A DNA stretch of 53,789 nt from Arboricoccus pini (GTDB lineage: Bacteria > Pseudomonadota > Alphaproteobacteria > Geminicoccales > Geminicoccaceae): the NCBI RefSeq assembly GCF_900187945.1, contig NZ_FYEH01000021.1:1-53789 (forward strand), written 5' to 3'. Positions 1 through 9,411 of this stretch are shown piece by piece; position 1 is the stretch's first letter, and every line of letters starts with the position of its first letter. Below the pieces are notes generated by a model. That model made no database searches and had not been told where the DNA came from. It saw nothing but the letters and a program-made list of their open reading frames with translations. The translations under genes and the position numbers were made by a program.

Positions 1-233
1 CGCTCCTCATAAGGGAGCGATGCCACCGCGCTGTAATGCCGAAGCAGCTCCTGGAACTCCTCATCCCGCAGCAGCTTCTCGACTTCCATGACGGGAACGC
101 GGTTGACGAGCGCCATCTCCTGGGCGGTACGTCCGGCCGCCATGGCCTGGGCCGTGCGCCTGCGGTCGCGCCTGGCCCAGAAGGGGTAGCGGCGCCGTGG
201 CGGCTTGGGGGCGAGGCTATCGGTCCAGTCCAT
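1..233 (-). CDS. HTH-domain protein, N-terminal 77 residues (cut by window edge)
   Basis: Reading the minus strand from the ATG at 233 gives an open frame running off the window edge (start MDWTDSLAPKPPRRRYPFWA). It is nearly identical over this whole length to the N-terminus of the complete gene at 32097-32933, so the two are paralogues. A basic, proline-rich N-terminus (about residues 8-27) is followed by a helix-turn-helix-like stretch (about 28-70; AAGRTAQEMALVNRVPVMEV), the kind seen in small DNA-binding proteins and phage terminase small subunits. The function is unknown; DNA binding is inferred. The start is supported by the paralogue and by an identically spaced promoter directly upstream. 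Confidence 0.8.
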   Translation of the reverse strand, partial: MDWTDSLAPKPPRRRYPFWARRDRRRTAQAMAAGRTAQEMALVNRVPVMEVEKLLRDEEFQELLRHYSAVASLPYEE

Positions 234-240
234 GGGGCCC

Positions 241-269
241 ACTGTACAAGGAATATAGTCCTTATACAA
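241..269 (-). promoter_or_regulatory. Probable leaderless promoter with overlapping operator dyad
   Basis: On the minus strand a TTGTAT hexamer (264-269), a 17-bp spacer and TACAGT (241-246) are followed after 7 nt by the ATG of the HTH gene. The mRNA would thus begin at or one base before the start codon, and no ribosome-binding site is visible. A dyad, TGTACAAGGA (243-252) / TCCTTATACA (259-268), with 9 of 10 pairs matching and a 6-bp centre, covers the promoter. The paralogue at 32933 has the same 17-bp and 7-nt spacings. Autoregulation is inferred. Confidence 0.5.
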
Positions 270-606
270 CAGATCTCATGCGCTGCCCGCTATCCGACCA
301 CCCCAACCCCATGGGGTCCAGGGGCCTTTCGGCCCATCGACAGCAGAGCTGTCGATCCGTGCTCGCGCAGCGAGACGTCGATCATCAGATCGCCGAGGGT
401 CGCCGAAGGCCTCCTCCGCGCTCGCGTGAGGTGACGGGGTGCTCGAGCGTTGACCTCTCGCTCCGGGCTCAGCCGGATGCTTGAGTACGCCGCCATGCCC
501 TGGGCGGGACCGGGATCTTCCGGCCTCTCGATTGAGGGTCGCCTGGCTTGAAGTGAAGGTCTGCCTGTGTCTGGAAACACAGGATTAGTGGCATCCTTCT
601 GATCGC
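270..606. other. Non-coding gap with several dyads
   Basis: I see no convincing gene here. The stretch holds a perfect 12-bp palindrome (ACCCCATGGGGT, 306-317), a GGGCC/GGCCC hairpin (322-335), a 9-bp stem ATCGACAGC/GCTGTCGAT with loop AGA (336-356), and a hairpin just after the helicase gene (564-583). The clustered dyads suggest structured RNA ends or a small intergenic repeat element, but nothing identifies the element. Confidence 0.4.
564..583 (-). terminator. Weak hairpin after the EndoQ-helicase gene
   Basis: CCTGTGT (564-570) and ACACAGG (577-583) form a 7-bp stem with a 6-nt loop, 24 nt beyond the stop of the minus-strand helicase gene. No T-tract follows on that strand, so this is at most a weak or Rho-assisted terminator. 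Confidence 0.3.
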
Positions 607-3600
607 TTATCCGGCCTTGCGACCAGCGTGTTGACGCGGCTTTGGTCCAGCCGGCAATTCGAACATGCTCAATTGCCGCGCCCGTCGGCGCGGATTGGCG
701 GGCTGAGAGTTCGCGGTAGTCAGCGTCGCGTCGAAGGCCTCCAGATAGGGCGAGGGGGGCAACATGCGCTGGGAGCCTTGCCAGAAGCGGCGGGCGGCGC
801 GGGTGAGATAGAGGCGATCCATGGCGCGCGTCATCGCCACGTAGAAAAGACGGCGCTCCTCGGCCTCATCCTCGGGGATGCCGTCGCCAAAAGCGAACGG
901 CGTGATCCCGGTTTCCAGGCCGACGACGAAGACGACGGGAAATTCCAGGCCCTTGGCCGCGTGCATCGTCAAGAGCGCGACCCTGGCCGCGCGCGCATCG
1001 TGGAAGTCCAACTCGGTCGCCAGCGCCACCTGTTCGCGCAGCGCCCGCTCGTCGCCGGCCGTGGCGGCCAGGCTCCGGAGCCAGGCCTTGGCCTCGGCCA
1101 GGGCCGCGAGGTGGGTCTTGTTCTGCTGCTCGGCGGCGGCGATGGCCTGGTCCAGGCGTTCGGTCAGTGATGCCTCGCCGGCGGGCAGGCTGGCCAGAAT
1201 CAGCATGACGCCCGGATGCGTCGCCAGCCTGTCCGGCGAACTCTTCTTATGGGGGATGCCTGCTTCGTCCAACGCCTGGCGGAGTGCGCGGGCCTGGGCG
1301 TCGGTACGATAGAGAATGGCGATATCGGCAAAGCCCAAGGCCCGGGCGTCGTTCCCGGCCCTGCCGCTGTCGCGCTGGGCAGCCAGCATGTCGTGACCGC
1401 CGATCAGGGTCTCGATCGTCGCGGCGACGAAGGCGGCCTCGGCCGTCTCGTCGGCGGCGGCATGCAGTATGATCGGCTGGCCCTTCGGCCGCTGCGGAAT
1501 GGCGGCCTTATCGCCGATGAGAGCCGAGGCGGCGGCGACGATGGTCGCACTGGAGCGGTAATTGCGGCCGAGTCTCAGCTCTTGCGCGTCGGGGTAATCG
1601 GCGCGCAGGCGGGCAAAGCAGCTCGAATCGGCGCCGCGAAAACCATAGATCGCCTGATGCGGATCGCCGATCACGCATAGATGCGCTTTCTTGCCGGCCA
1701 GCAGGAGCAGCAGCCGGTATTGCTGCTCGTCGATGTCCTGGAACTCGTCGGCGACGATATGGGCAAAACGCTGGCTCCACCGGTCCCGTAGCTCGGCATG
1801 CTGTTCCAGCAGTCGGACTGTCAATCCCACGAGGTCGTCGAAATCGACCCAACCCTCGGCCAGTCCCTGCGCCCAAAGATGTGCCTTGGCCCGCGCGGCG
1901 TCGCCCTCACCCTCCTGGCCGGTCCGCTTCAGGCGCGAGACTTCCTTGAGCAGCCGTCCGGCATCACGGTCGGAGCATCCCATGGCGGCACTGAGATGCG
2001 CGCGCCGCTCGGCCTCGTCGGCCAGGCGGAAACCGGCCGGCAGGCCAAGGCGATGCCCATCGGCGCGAAGGATGAGCAGGCCCAGCGCATGGAAGCTCAA
2101 GACTTCGACTTGGTCCGCGCGCGGACCAAGGAGCAGCCGGAGGCGCGTCTGCATCTCCTCTGTGGCCCGGCGGGTAAAGGTGACGGCCAGGCAGGCCCCG
2201 GGAGCTACGCCTTGCTCGGCCACGAGATGGGCCAGGCGATGCGTGATCATGCGCGTCTTGCCGGAGCCAGGGCCGGCCTGGACGATCAAGGTGCACTCGC
2301 TCAGGGCAGCCGCTTCCGCCTGGTCGGCGTCCAGGGCCGCAAGAATACCCGTCCGCGTCGAGACCGGTACTGGTGTCTCTGCCGGACCCGGCATCGGCAG
2401 CGTCGTGGCGGCGGGCTCCGGCGCAGCCTTGCGCCTTGCCGGTACCGGCCGCGATGCCATGGATGCCTCGAAGAGCATGGCACCCTTGGTCAGCCTGGTG
2501 AGCTCGCGCGCCTCGAAGAGCCGGATGACGCCGTATTCGCCATCATAGCCGGGCTCGCGGATGACCTGGCCGGCACGCAGCCTGGCCACGGCCTCGGCTA
2601 CCAGGGCGTCGGCCTTCCTGATGTCCTCGAGCGGCAGCATTTCCAGGAGCGCCAGCTCCGGACCGAGCGCGGCGGTCGCGCGGTCATAGGCGTGGGCGAC
2701 GCGTTTCGTCGCCACGCCGCTTTGCATGATCTCTGAGAGGATCTCGGGCAAGGGGACGAGGCTGGTGACGGCGCCGGCCGTCGGCGGCGGGGATGCCTCG
2801 GCCTCGCTGCGGTCGGCCAGGAGCTCGACCCGGTGCGCCACGCCCACCGTCACCCTGTGGCCGCAGACGGGACAGCGCCCCTCCAGGGCAAGGGTCTCCT
2901 TGGGATCGAGGCGGACCTCACAGGCGCGATGGCCATCCATGTGATACTTCCCTTCCTCGGGGAAGAACTCCACGGTGCCGCCATAGCCCTCGCCGGTCTC
3001 AAGGGCCGCCCGGATGCCAAGGTAGCTGGGCTCGCCCGAAAAGCGGGTCGCCTCGCGCCCGAGCTTGCCTGGAGAGTGGGCATCGGAATTCGAGGTCAGG
3101 CGGAAGCGGTCCAGCGATGAAAGGCGCCAGTTCATCGCCGGATCGGAGGACAGGCCGGTCTCGACGGCGAAGATATGCGAGGCCAGGTCGCCATAGCAGG
3201 CATCGATCGAATCGAAGCCCGATTGCGAGCCCATCGCGGCGAACCAGGGCGTCCAGATATGTGCCGGGACCAGATAGGCTTCCGGCCCGGAGGCCAGGGT
3301 GACCTCCAGAAGGTCACGCGAATCGAGGCCCAGGATCGGCCGCCCGTCCGAGGCGATGTTGCCGATGCGCCCCAGCCTCGCCGCGAGCGCGTCGACGGTG
3401 GCGAAGTCCGGCGCGTAGATGAGGTGATGGACCTTCCGGGTCTTCTCGCCCTTCTTGTAGATCGTCGAGATTTCCGTCGACAGCATGAAGCGGACGGGCC
3501 GGCGACAGGCGGCGGGCAGGGTTGCCAGCACCGCCGCTTCGATCTCGGGCTTGAGGCGAAAAAGGCCCTCGCCCGCGGGCAGGAGCTTGTCCTTGAGTTC

Positions 3601-3777
3601 GGCAAGCCAGGCCGGATGGACGCAATCGCCCGTGGCGACAACCTCGATGCCCTTGCGCGCCGCCCACCACGCCAGATGCTCGAGGTCGAGGTCACGGCTG
3701 GTGGCGCGGGAATATTTCGAGTGGACGTGAAGGTCGGCCAGGTAGGTTTGCATGGTTGCCGGGATCGAGGGGATCAT
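607..3777 (-). CDS. EndoQ-like PHP nuclease fused to UvrD/Rep superfamily 1 helicase
   Basis: The 1056-aa protein joins two enzymes. Residues about 12-435 match the endonuclease Q/COG1379 family. They carry PHP metal ligands (DLHVHS with H17 and H19, GDCVHP with D51 and H54, E102, H117/H118, H173, E206, D232/H234) and a zinc ribbon around CPVCG (302-306). Family members nick DNA 5' of deaminated bases. After a Pro/Ala-rich linker (about 440-475) comes a full SF1A helicase: Walker A AGPGSGKT (501-508), DEFQD Walker B, GDPHQAIYGFRGA, TMHAAKGLEFP and a VAMTRA motif. A role in repair of deaminated DNA, with nicking coupled to unwinding, is inferred from the fusion. An alternative start at M9 (3753) would match the family N-terminus better. 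It is a single gene upstream of no obvious partner. Confidence 0.9.
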   Translation of the reverse strand: MIPSIPATMQTYLADLHVHSKYSRATSRDLDLEHLAWWAARKGIEVVATGDCVHPAWLAELKDKLLPAGEGLFRLKPEIEAAVLATLPAACRRPVRFMLSTEISTIYKKGEKTRKVHHLIYAPDFATVDALAARLGRIGNIASDGRPILGLDSRDLLEVTLASGPEAYLVPAHIWTPWFAAMGSQSGFDSIDACYGDLASHIFAVETGLSSDPAMNWRLSSLDRFRLTSNSDAHSPGKLGREATRFSGEPSYLGIRAALETGEGYGGTVEFFPEEGKYHMDGHRACEVRLDPKETLALEGRCPVCGHRVTVGVAHRVELLADRSEAEASPPPTAGAVTSLVPLPEILSEIMQSGVATKRVAHAYDRATAALGPELALLEMLPLEDIRKADALVAEAVARLRAGQVIREPGYDGEYGVIRLFEARELTRLTKGAMLFEASMASRPVPARRKAAPEPAATTLPMPGPAETPVPVSTRTGILAALDADQAEAAALSECTLIVQAGPGSGKTRMITHRLAHLVAEQGVAPGACLAVTFTRRATEEMQTRLRLLLGPRADQVEVLSFHALGLLILRADGHRLGLPAGFRLADEAERRAHLSAAMGCSDRDAGRLLKEVSRLKRTGQEGEGDAARAKAHLWAQGLAEGWVDFDDLVGLTVRLLEQHAELRDRWSQRFAHIVADEFQDIDEQQYRLLLLLAGKKAHLCVIGDPHQAIYGFRGADSSCFARLRADYPDAQELRLGRNYRSSATIVAAASALIGDKAAIPQRPKGQPIILHAAADETAEAAFVAATIETLIGGHDMLAAQRDSGRAGNDARALGFADIAILYRTDAQARALRQALDEAGIPHKKSSPDRLATHPGVMLILASLPAGEASLTERLDQAIAAAEQQNKTHLAALAEAKAWLRSLAATAGDERALREQVALATELDFHDARAARVALLTMHAAKGLEFPVVFVVGLETGITPFAFGDGIPEDEAEERRLFYVAMTRAMDRLYLTRAARRFWQGSQRMLPPSPYLEAFDATLTTANSQPANPRRRARQLSMFELPAGPKPRQHAGRKAG

Positions 3778-3882
3778 GGGCGGCGGGCCCGAAGGCTTCG
3801 GGGTTAGTGGTCCGGTCTTTCCTTGTCCACCGTGCCGGCCGACGCGCTCAGGTGCGCGTGCCCGGCCTGCGCGTCGCCGGCG

Positions 3883-4467
3883 CTAGCGTCCGTCCCGGGC
3901 GATGCTGGCCGCCAACTGGTCGAGCGCCTCGCTCAGCGCCTGGACGATGGCATCGTAGGAGCCGGGCGTGGCCACGGGCGCGACGATGGAGAAGGGGGCG
4001 CCCGAGGTGGCCTCGTTGTTCTTCGGGCTGACGAGCTGCCAGCGGCCGGCAATGGTGGCGTTGCCGCTTTCGTCGGCATCAAAGCGCTCGATCGAGAGGA
4101 TCAATTCCCGTGAGGGCTGGATGTCGAAATCAGTCGGCAGCAGCGTCACGCTGGCCGAGCCCAGATGAGCGCGCAGATCCGCAGCCAGCGTGCGCGCGAT
4201 CATCAAGCTCAGCTTCTCGCCCCAGCGTTCCTGGTCATTGATGTTGATGCGCGCGGCCTCGCTCGTCGTCACGATCTCCGAGCGATCGAGATAGTCGGCG
4301 ACAGCGACGGGCCGAATGCCGATCGATTGGAGCGGGCTTGGCAATTGCTGTGGGCTGGACGATGGCGCGCCTTTCAAGAGATAGTAATCAGGCGGCAGAG
4401 ACTGGCAGCCCGCCAGCAGGCAAATCGCCGCCGCCGCCGACAGGCGGGCTTTGGTCATCCTGGACAT
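3883..4467 (-). CDS. pqiC: PqiC-type outer-membrane lipoprotein (ABC_trans_aux family)
   Basis: The 194-aa protein has a lipoprotein signal peptide with lipobox LLAGC (Cys21), followed by QSLPPDYYLL, typical of the PqiC/YmbA (DUF330) family. In that system PqiC sits in the outer membrane and joins the PqiB needle, which bridges the periplasm for lipid traffic. Its ATG overlaps the pqiB stop, so it is the last gene of pqiA-pqiB-pqiC. Length and order fit the family; lipid transport is inferred from homology. Confidence 0.85.
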   Translation of the reverse strand: MSRMTKARLSAAAAICLLAGCQSLPPDYYLLKGAPSSSPQQLPSPLQSIGIRPVAVADYLDRSEIVTTSEAARININDQERWGEKLSLMIARTLAADLRAHLGSASVTLLPTDFDIQPSRELILSIERFDADESGNATIAGRWQLVSPKNNEATSGAPFSIVAPVATPGSYDAIVQALSEALDQLAASIARDGR

Positions 4468-6185
4468 TATCGATCTCCCTGCCGTCCGCGCAACAGCGCG
4501 CTGGGATTGCGATCCAGATAGTCGGTGAAGGACCGGATCGAGCGGGCGGTCTGAGTGAACTCGTCCAGCGCCGAGCGGAGTTGATAGTTGAACTGCGAGG
4601 AGGTGCCGAAATTCTGCCGCACCTCGCGCATGGTCTGACCGGCATCCGTGGCCGTGCCGCGCAGGGCACCCAGGAGGGCCGGCATGTTTGCCTGGAGGGA
4701 GCCGGCCACCTGCTGCAATTGCACGAGCGTCGCATTCAAGGCGTCGAACGATTTGTCGAGGCGGGCCCCGCCAACGGCTCGGTTCGCCGTCGCCGTCAGG
4801 GACTCGAGGGAGCCCAGCGCGTTGTTGGCCCTCCCGACCATCTGCTCGAGCGGCAGGCCAGCCAGGCGTTGCAGGGTGCTGCTGACCGAGGTCGTCAACT
4901 GGTCCAGCTGTGAGGGCAGGGTGGGAACGGCATAGAGGCCGTCTTGCTGCTCCAGCTTGGCGGGCGCGGCATCGGGAAACACGTCCAGTGCGACGACGAG
5001 TTCGCCAGTGATCAGGCTTCCCGATCGCAACTGGGCGCGCAAGCCGTGCTCGACGAGGCGCGACATGGCGGCAAAGCCGGCGCCGTCGGCCGTCCCTAGC
5101 TTGCCGCGCACCTTGAAGCGGCTGGGCTCGATCTCGAAGGTTACAGGGATCGTCGCCGCGCCCGTATCCGTATCGAAATCCAGGACGACGCTGCGCACGG
5201 TACCGACCCGCATGCCGCGAAATTCCACCGGGCTCCCGGCCCGGAGACCGCGAAGCGAGCCGTCGAAATAGGCCACGTATTGCTGGCCGCCGCTACCGGC
5301 ATCGTTCTGCACGGCATCGGCGTTGGCGAAGAGCGGAAAGCTCGTCTCCTCCTTGGCCTCCCCGGTATCCTCAGTTGGGGGGCCGGACGCGGGCGGGCTG
5401 TCGAACTCGATACCGCCCACCAGCATGGCCTGGAGTGGCGGAACCTGCAACGAGGGGGTGCCGCCGCTCGTGGAGAGCGACAGGCTGCCGGCGTTCCAGA
5501 ACCGGCTATTGGTCTTGACCAGCTTGTCATAGGGCTGGCTGACAAAGATCCGGATCAGGACCTGCGAGGAGGCCTCGTCGAACTGGTAGCCCAGAACCTG
5601 CCCTACCGGGATTCCCAGATGATAGATTGGCGCACCTTGCGAGATGCTGCCTAGCGTCTTGCTAACGAGGACGAATTGCCGCCCGGGCGTGGTCGATTCG
5701 ATCAGGGGCGGTTCTTCGAGGCCGACGAACGACCTCTTGGCGGTGCCCCCGCCTGGCGTGTCGACCTGGATGTAGGAGCCCGAGAGCAGAGTATCGAGGC
5801 CGCTGACGCCGCCCGCGCCGATGCGCGCCCGGACGATCCAAAACCTGGCCTTGTCCGTCAGGAAGGGATCGGCTGTCGCATCCATGCGAGCCTCGACCGT
5901 GACGTGGCGAAGGTCGGGCTGCAGAGCGATATGCTCGACTGTGCCGAGGTCGATGTCCTTGTAGCGGATCTTCGTCTTACCTGGTTCGATGCCGCTCACC
6001 GACTCGAAGGTGATCTCGATGAGGGGACCGCGACTGCTATAGGTCGTCCAGGCGATCCAGCCGGCAATGAGGATGGCCACGACCGGCACGATCCAGATCG
6101 GCGAGATCGTCCGCCGCTTTTTCAGGACCGCCGCGTGCTGGTCACTTGCCTCAGACGCGCCAGTTCCGTGTTCGCTCACGCCCAT
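4467..6185 (-). CDS. pqiB: PqiB, MCE/MlaD-repeat membrane protein
   Basis: The 572-aa protein has one N-terminal membrane segment (about 29-49, PIWIVPVVAILIAGWIAW) followed by three MCE/MlaD repeats (about 52-145, 168-240 and 298-400) and a long helical C-terminus. This is the PqiB architecture, which forms stacked hexameric rings and a periplasmic needle. The reading frame begins 34 bp before the pqiA stop, so translation is probably coupled. Length is close to the usual 545 residues. Confidence 0.9.
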   Translation of the reverse strand: MGVSEHGTGASEASDQHAAVLKKRRTISPIWIVPVVAILIAGWIAWTTYSSRGPLIEITFESVSGIEPGKTKIRYKDIDLGTVEHIALQPDLRHVTVEARMDATADPFLTDKARFWIVRARIGAGGVSGLDTLLSGSYIQVDTPGGGTAKRSFVGLEEPPLIESTTPGRQFVLVSKTLGSISQGAPIYHLGIPVGQVLGYQFDEASSQVLIRIFVSQPYDKLVKTNSRFWNAGSLSLSTSGGTPSLQVPPLQAMLVGGIEFDSPPASGPPTEDTGEAKEETSFPLFANADAVQNDAGSGGQQYVAYFDGSLRGLRAGSPVEFRGMRVGTVRSVVLDFDTDTGAATIPVTFEIEPSRFKVRGKLGTADGAGFAAMSRLVEHGLRAQLRSGSLITGELVVALDVFPDAAPAKLEQQDGLYAVPTLPSQLDQLTTSVSSTLQRLAGLPLEQMVGRANNALGSLESLTATANRAVGGARLDKSFDALNATLVQLQQVAGSLQANMPALLGALRGTATDAGQTMREVRQNFGTSSQFNYQLRSALDEFTQTARSIRSFTDYLDRNPSALLRGRQGDR

Positions 6186-7557
6186 CCTCCTCGACGTCCC
6201 ACATCAGCTTGGGGTCAAAACTCGCCGAGCCGAGCATGGTCAAGATGACGACCGCGGCGAAAGCCAGGGCGCCGGGACCGGGATCAATGCGCGCCAGCGC
6301 CCCCAGTTCCACGAGCGCCACAAGAATTGAAATCATGAAGATATCGACCATCGACCAGCGTCCGACGCCCTCGATGATCCGATAGATCTTCGTCCGCTGG
6401 CGCAGCCGCTGGCGCGACTTGAACTGCACGCTCAAGAGCAGCCAGACCAGGCCGCAGAGCTTGAGAACCGGCACGAGGATGCTGGCAAAGAACACCAGGA
6501 GGGCCACAGGGAACATGCCTGCCGCCAGCAGCGACTTGACGCCGCTCAGGATCGTGTCGGGCTCGCTGTTGCCTAGATATGTAACGGTCATGACCGGCAG
6601 CAGGTTGGCCGGAATATAGAAGATCGTCGCCGCCAATAAGAGCGCCCAGGTCCTGGCCAGGGAATTGGGCTTGCGTCGATGCAGGCTGGCGCCACATCTC
6701 GAGCAGGCTACCCCATGCTGCGCGCCGGCCGGGGCAACGTCCACCTGGCCGCAGGCATGGCAGGCCAGCAGCGGCTGCCCGGCCGCCAAGGAGAGCGGCG
6801 GGCGGGCGCGGATCTTATCCCAGATGACCGCGGGCTCGGTGATCAGGTCGGCCAGCAGCAAGAGGAGAATGACGCCGACGAAGGCATAGAGGCTGAGACC
6901 GAGCTGTACCGAGGCAAGATCGATCAGCTTAACATAGGCGACGATCAATCCCAGCAGCATGATCTCCATCATCGACCAGGGCTTCAAGGAGCCGCCAAGC
7001 CGCATCAGCCAGGCGCCGGCCCAGGGGCGCCGTCCGATCGTGATCGGTCCGAGGATCAATATGTTGCTGAGGATGCGAAGGGAGGGAATGACCGAGACGA
7101 CGATGACGACGAGCAGGCCCAGCGGCCACATGCCCTGCTGGATCAGCATGGCGGGACCGGTGACCAGCGTTGCCGTCTGGGTCTTGCCTTGAATGTCGAG
7201 CCCCATGATGGGGAAGCTATGGGCAACGACGACCAGGACGGCCGCCGCCAGATAGATGGCCAGCAGACTCTCGGGCTCACTGCGCTTGCCGCTGGTCAGC
7301 GGCGAGTCGCAGGTCCGGCAATGCGCCACGCGATCAACGGGCAAGCCGGCGATCGCGTGCACCGATCCGCATTCATGACAAGCGATCAGCCTTCGCGGGC
7401 CTGTCGACTCCATCCGCGCCGTCTTCATGTCCTTGGCACGGAGGCGAAATCCCTCATTCTGCGATTGCTGGTCTACCGGCCCGCGGCTAATGCTATCGTT
7501 ATTCACGGCGACGTCAATCACCTCTGAGCATCGCGAAGGAGAACGGTGGAATCCCAT
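6151..7557 (-). CDS. pqiA: PqiA, paraquat-inducible inner-membrane protein
   Basis: Two homologous halves each begin with a zinc-ribbon CxxC pair (first C60/C63 and C80/C83 in CHECG...CRTC; second CHACG...CSRCG) followed by about four membrane helices. This is the PqiA tandem architecture. It is the first gene of pqiABC. The start is unresolved: the frame opens at 7557, but homology begins only near residue 55, so M44 (7428) or M49 (7413) may be the true start. None has a clear ribosome-binding site. Confidence 0.85.
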   Translation of the reverse strand: MGFHRSPSRCSEVIDVAVNNDSISRGPVDQQSQNEGFRLRAKDMKTARMESTGPRRLIACHECGSVHAIAGLPVDRVAHCRTCDSPLTSGKRSEPESLLAIYLAAAVLVVVAHSFPIMGLDIQGKTQTATLVTGPAMLIQQGMWPLGLLVVIVVSVIPSLRILSNILILGPITIGRRPWAGAWLMRLGGSLKPWSMMEIMLLGLIVAYVKLIDLASVQLGLSLYAFVGVILLLLLADLITEPAVIWDKIRARPPLSLAAGQPLLACHACGQVDVAPAGAQHGVACSRCGASLHRRKPNSLARTWALLLAATIFYIPANLLPVMTVTYLGNSEPDTILSGVKSLLAAGMFPVALLVFFASILVPVLKLCGLVWLLLSVQFKSRQRLRQRTKIYRIIEGVGRWSMVDIFMISILVALVELGALARIDPGPGALAFAAVVILTMLGSASFDPKLMWDVEEDGRERTRNWRV

Positions 7558-7791
7558 TCACTAGACAAAAAATATTCGGAAAACCCGCAAGTAAGACTCA
7601 ATATTCGTATGGTTGAGGAAACCGCGTCGGCACGTCATCACGTAAATGCAACTGATATATTTCTGATTGATACCTGGATTTATGTCATCGACCTGACAGA
7701 ATTTCAAACCGAATAGGACGAGGGGACCGCAGTTAGTGGTCATCCTGGCATCGACGATATGGCGCGTGGCGTCCGGACCGACCGCCAGATC
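7558..7791. other. AT-richer intergenic gap
   Basis: This 234-bp gap lies between the end of the importer operon and pqiA, both on the minus strand. It is clearly more AT-rich than its surroundings (7560-7700) and presumably holds the pqiA promoter. A 60-codon minus-strand frame (7561-7743) has no recognisable content, and I do not call it. Confidence 0.3.
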
Positions 7792-9411
7792 TCAAACAGG
7801 TTGAGTCTGGAGAACGTCCAGGCGTTCGGCAAGCCAGCCGATTCGCATTTCCGGCACGCTATCCAAAAGCCGCTGCGTGTAGGCCGCGCAGGGCGGGGTG
7901 AAGATCTCGCTGGTCGTGCCTTGCTCGACGATGCGGCCATGCTGCATGACGACGACGCGGTCCGCCATCCGGCGCACGACACCCAGATCATGAGTGATGA
8001 AGAGCATCGCGAGCCGCATGCGGCGCTGCAGGTCGAGGAGCAGGTCCTGCACGCCCTCGGCCACCAGGGGATCGAGGGCCGAGGTGACCTCGTCGCAGAT
8101 CATGAGGTCGGGCTCGGCCGCGAGGGCCCGCGCGATGCAGACGCGCTGTTTTTGACCGCCCGAGAGTTGGACAGGATAGCGTCTGGCCAGGGCGGGATCC
8201 AGGTCGACCAGCGCCAGTAGCCGGGCTATTTCCGTCTCCAGCTCGCGGCCGCGCAGGCCGCGGAACATGGAAAGCGGCCTGCTGATCACGTCGCCCACGC
8301 GATGGCGCGGGTTGAGGGCCACGTCCGGCAATTGGTGGATCAGCTGGATGCGCCGGAGGTCGTCGTCGGAGCGCTGCGCCAAAGCAGGGCTCAAGGGCTT
8401 GCCCTGGAACTCGATCCGTCCCTCGGCCGGTGGCAGGAGGCCGGTAATGACGCGGGCAAGCGTACTCTTGCCGCTGCCGGATTCGCCGACGATCGCCACG
8501 GTCTCGCCTGGATGCACGCTGACGTCGATGTCAAAGAGCACCTTGTGCGCACCCCCGCCATAGGCGGCCGAGACGGCGCGTATGTCCAAAAGCGGCGTGG
8601 TGGCGGCGTGCGCCAGCTCCTTCATCCGATCGGCCCTGGCGGCGACCAGCTCTTGCGTATAGGCCTCGCGCGGATGGTGCAGGATGGCCTCCGTCGTATC
8701 CAGCTCGACCATGCGGCCATGGCGCAGGACCAGGATGCGATCGGCCATCTGCGCCACGACGGCCAGGTCATGGCTGATATAGAGGGCGGCCGTGCCGTGC
8801 TGGTCGATGACGCGCCGCATGGCGGCCAGCACCTCGACCTGGGTCGTGACGTCCAAAGCCGTGGTCGGCTCGTCGAAGACGACGAGGTCGGGCCGGCCCG
8901 CCATCGCCATGGCGATCATGGCGCGCTGCAACTGGCCGCCCGAGGCCTGGTGCGGGTAGCGGTCGCCGAAATGCTCGGGATCGGGCAAGGCCAGCTCGGC
9001 GAACAGGGTGCGGGCCTGATCAAGGGCGGCCTCGCGGCTGGCCAGGCCATGGCGGAGCTGCACCTCGATCACCTGCTCGCCGATCGTCCTCGCCGGATTG
9101 AAGGCAGCAGCAGCACTCTGCGCCACATAGGCCACCTTACGACCACGCAAGGCGCGCAGCTGAGCCTCGCTCATCTGGCGGAGATCCTCTCCGTCCAGCA
9201 GGACCTCTCCCCCGGAGAGCCGCACGGCGCCACGCCCAAAGCCTAGCGCCGCCAGGCCGATGGTCGACTTGCCCGCGCCGGATTCGCCGATCAGCCCCAA
9301 AACCTCGCCGCGCTGCAATTCGAAGGAGACGTTTTCGACGATGGCGCGGGGTCCATCCGCGCCAGGCACGGTGATCTGCAGGTTCGAGACGCTAAGGAGG
9401 GGGTCACTCAT
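7792..9411 (-). CDS. Peptide-type ABC importer, fused double ATPase (DppD-DppF-like)
   Basis: The 539-aa protein contains two complete ABC domains in tandem. The first has Walker A GESGAGKST (42-50), signature ASGGQLQR (156-163) and Walker B VFDEPT. The second has GESGSGKST (309-317), signature LSGGQKQR and a Walker B ending in CDEVTSALD, where Val replaces the usual Pro. Fused DppDF-type ATPases such as YejF and GsiA power import of peptides or related solutes. Its ATG overlaps the stop of the upstream permease, and it ends the operon starting with the Rieske oxygenase. Confidence 0.92.
   Translation of the reverse strand: MSDPLLSVSNLQITVPGADGPRAIVENVSFELQRGEVLGLIGESGAGKSTIGLAALGFGRGAVRLSGGEVLLDGEDLRQMSEAQLRALRGRKVAYVAQSAAAAFNPARTIGEQVIEVQLRHGLASREAALDQARTLFAELALPDPEHFGDRYPHQASGGQLQRAMIAMAMAGRPDLVVFDEPTTALDVTTQVEVLAAMRRVIDQHGTAALYISHDLAVVAQMADRILVLRHGRMVELDTTEAILHHPREAYTQELVAARADRMKELAHAATTPLLDIRAVSAAYGGGAHKVLFDIDVSVHPGETVAIVGESGSGKSTLARVITGLLPPAEGRIEFQGKPLSPALAQRSDDDLRRIQLIHQLPDVALNPRHRVGDVISRPLSMFRGLRGRELETEIARLLALVDLDPALARRYPVQLSGGQKQRVCIARALAAEPDLMICDEVTSALDPLVAEGVQDLLLDLQRRMRLAMLFITHDLGVVRRMADRVVVMQHGRIVEQGTTSEIFTPPCAAYTQRLLDSVPEMRIGWLAERLDVLQTQPV

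Noticed and set aside
1691-2736. Long plus-strand open frames opposite the EndoQ-helicase gene
   Set aside because: They are antisense shadows caused by high GC content; the translated sequences are low-complexity and unlike any family.
7561-7743. 60-codon minus-strand frame in the AT-rich gap before pqiA
   Set aside because: It has no ribosome-binding site and no family resemblance, and AT-rich promoter DNA easily yields such a frame.
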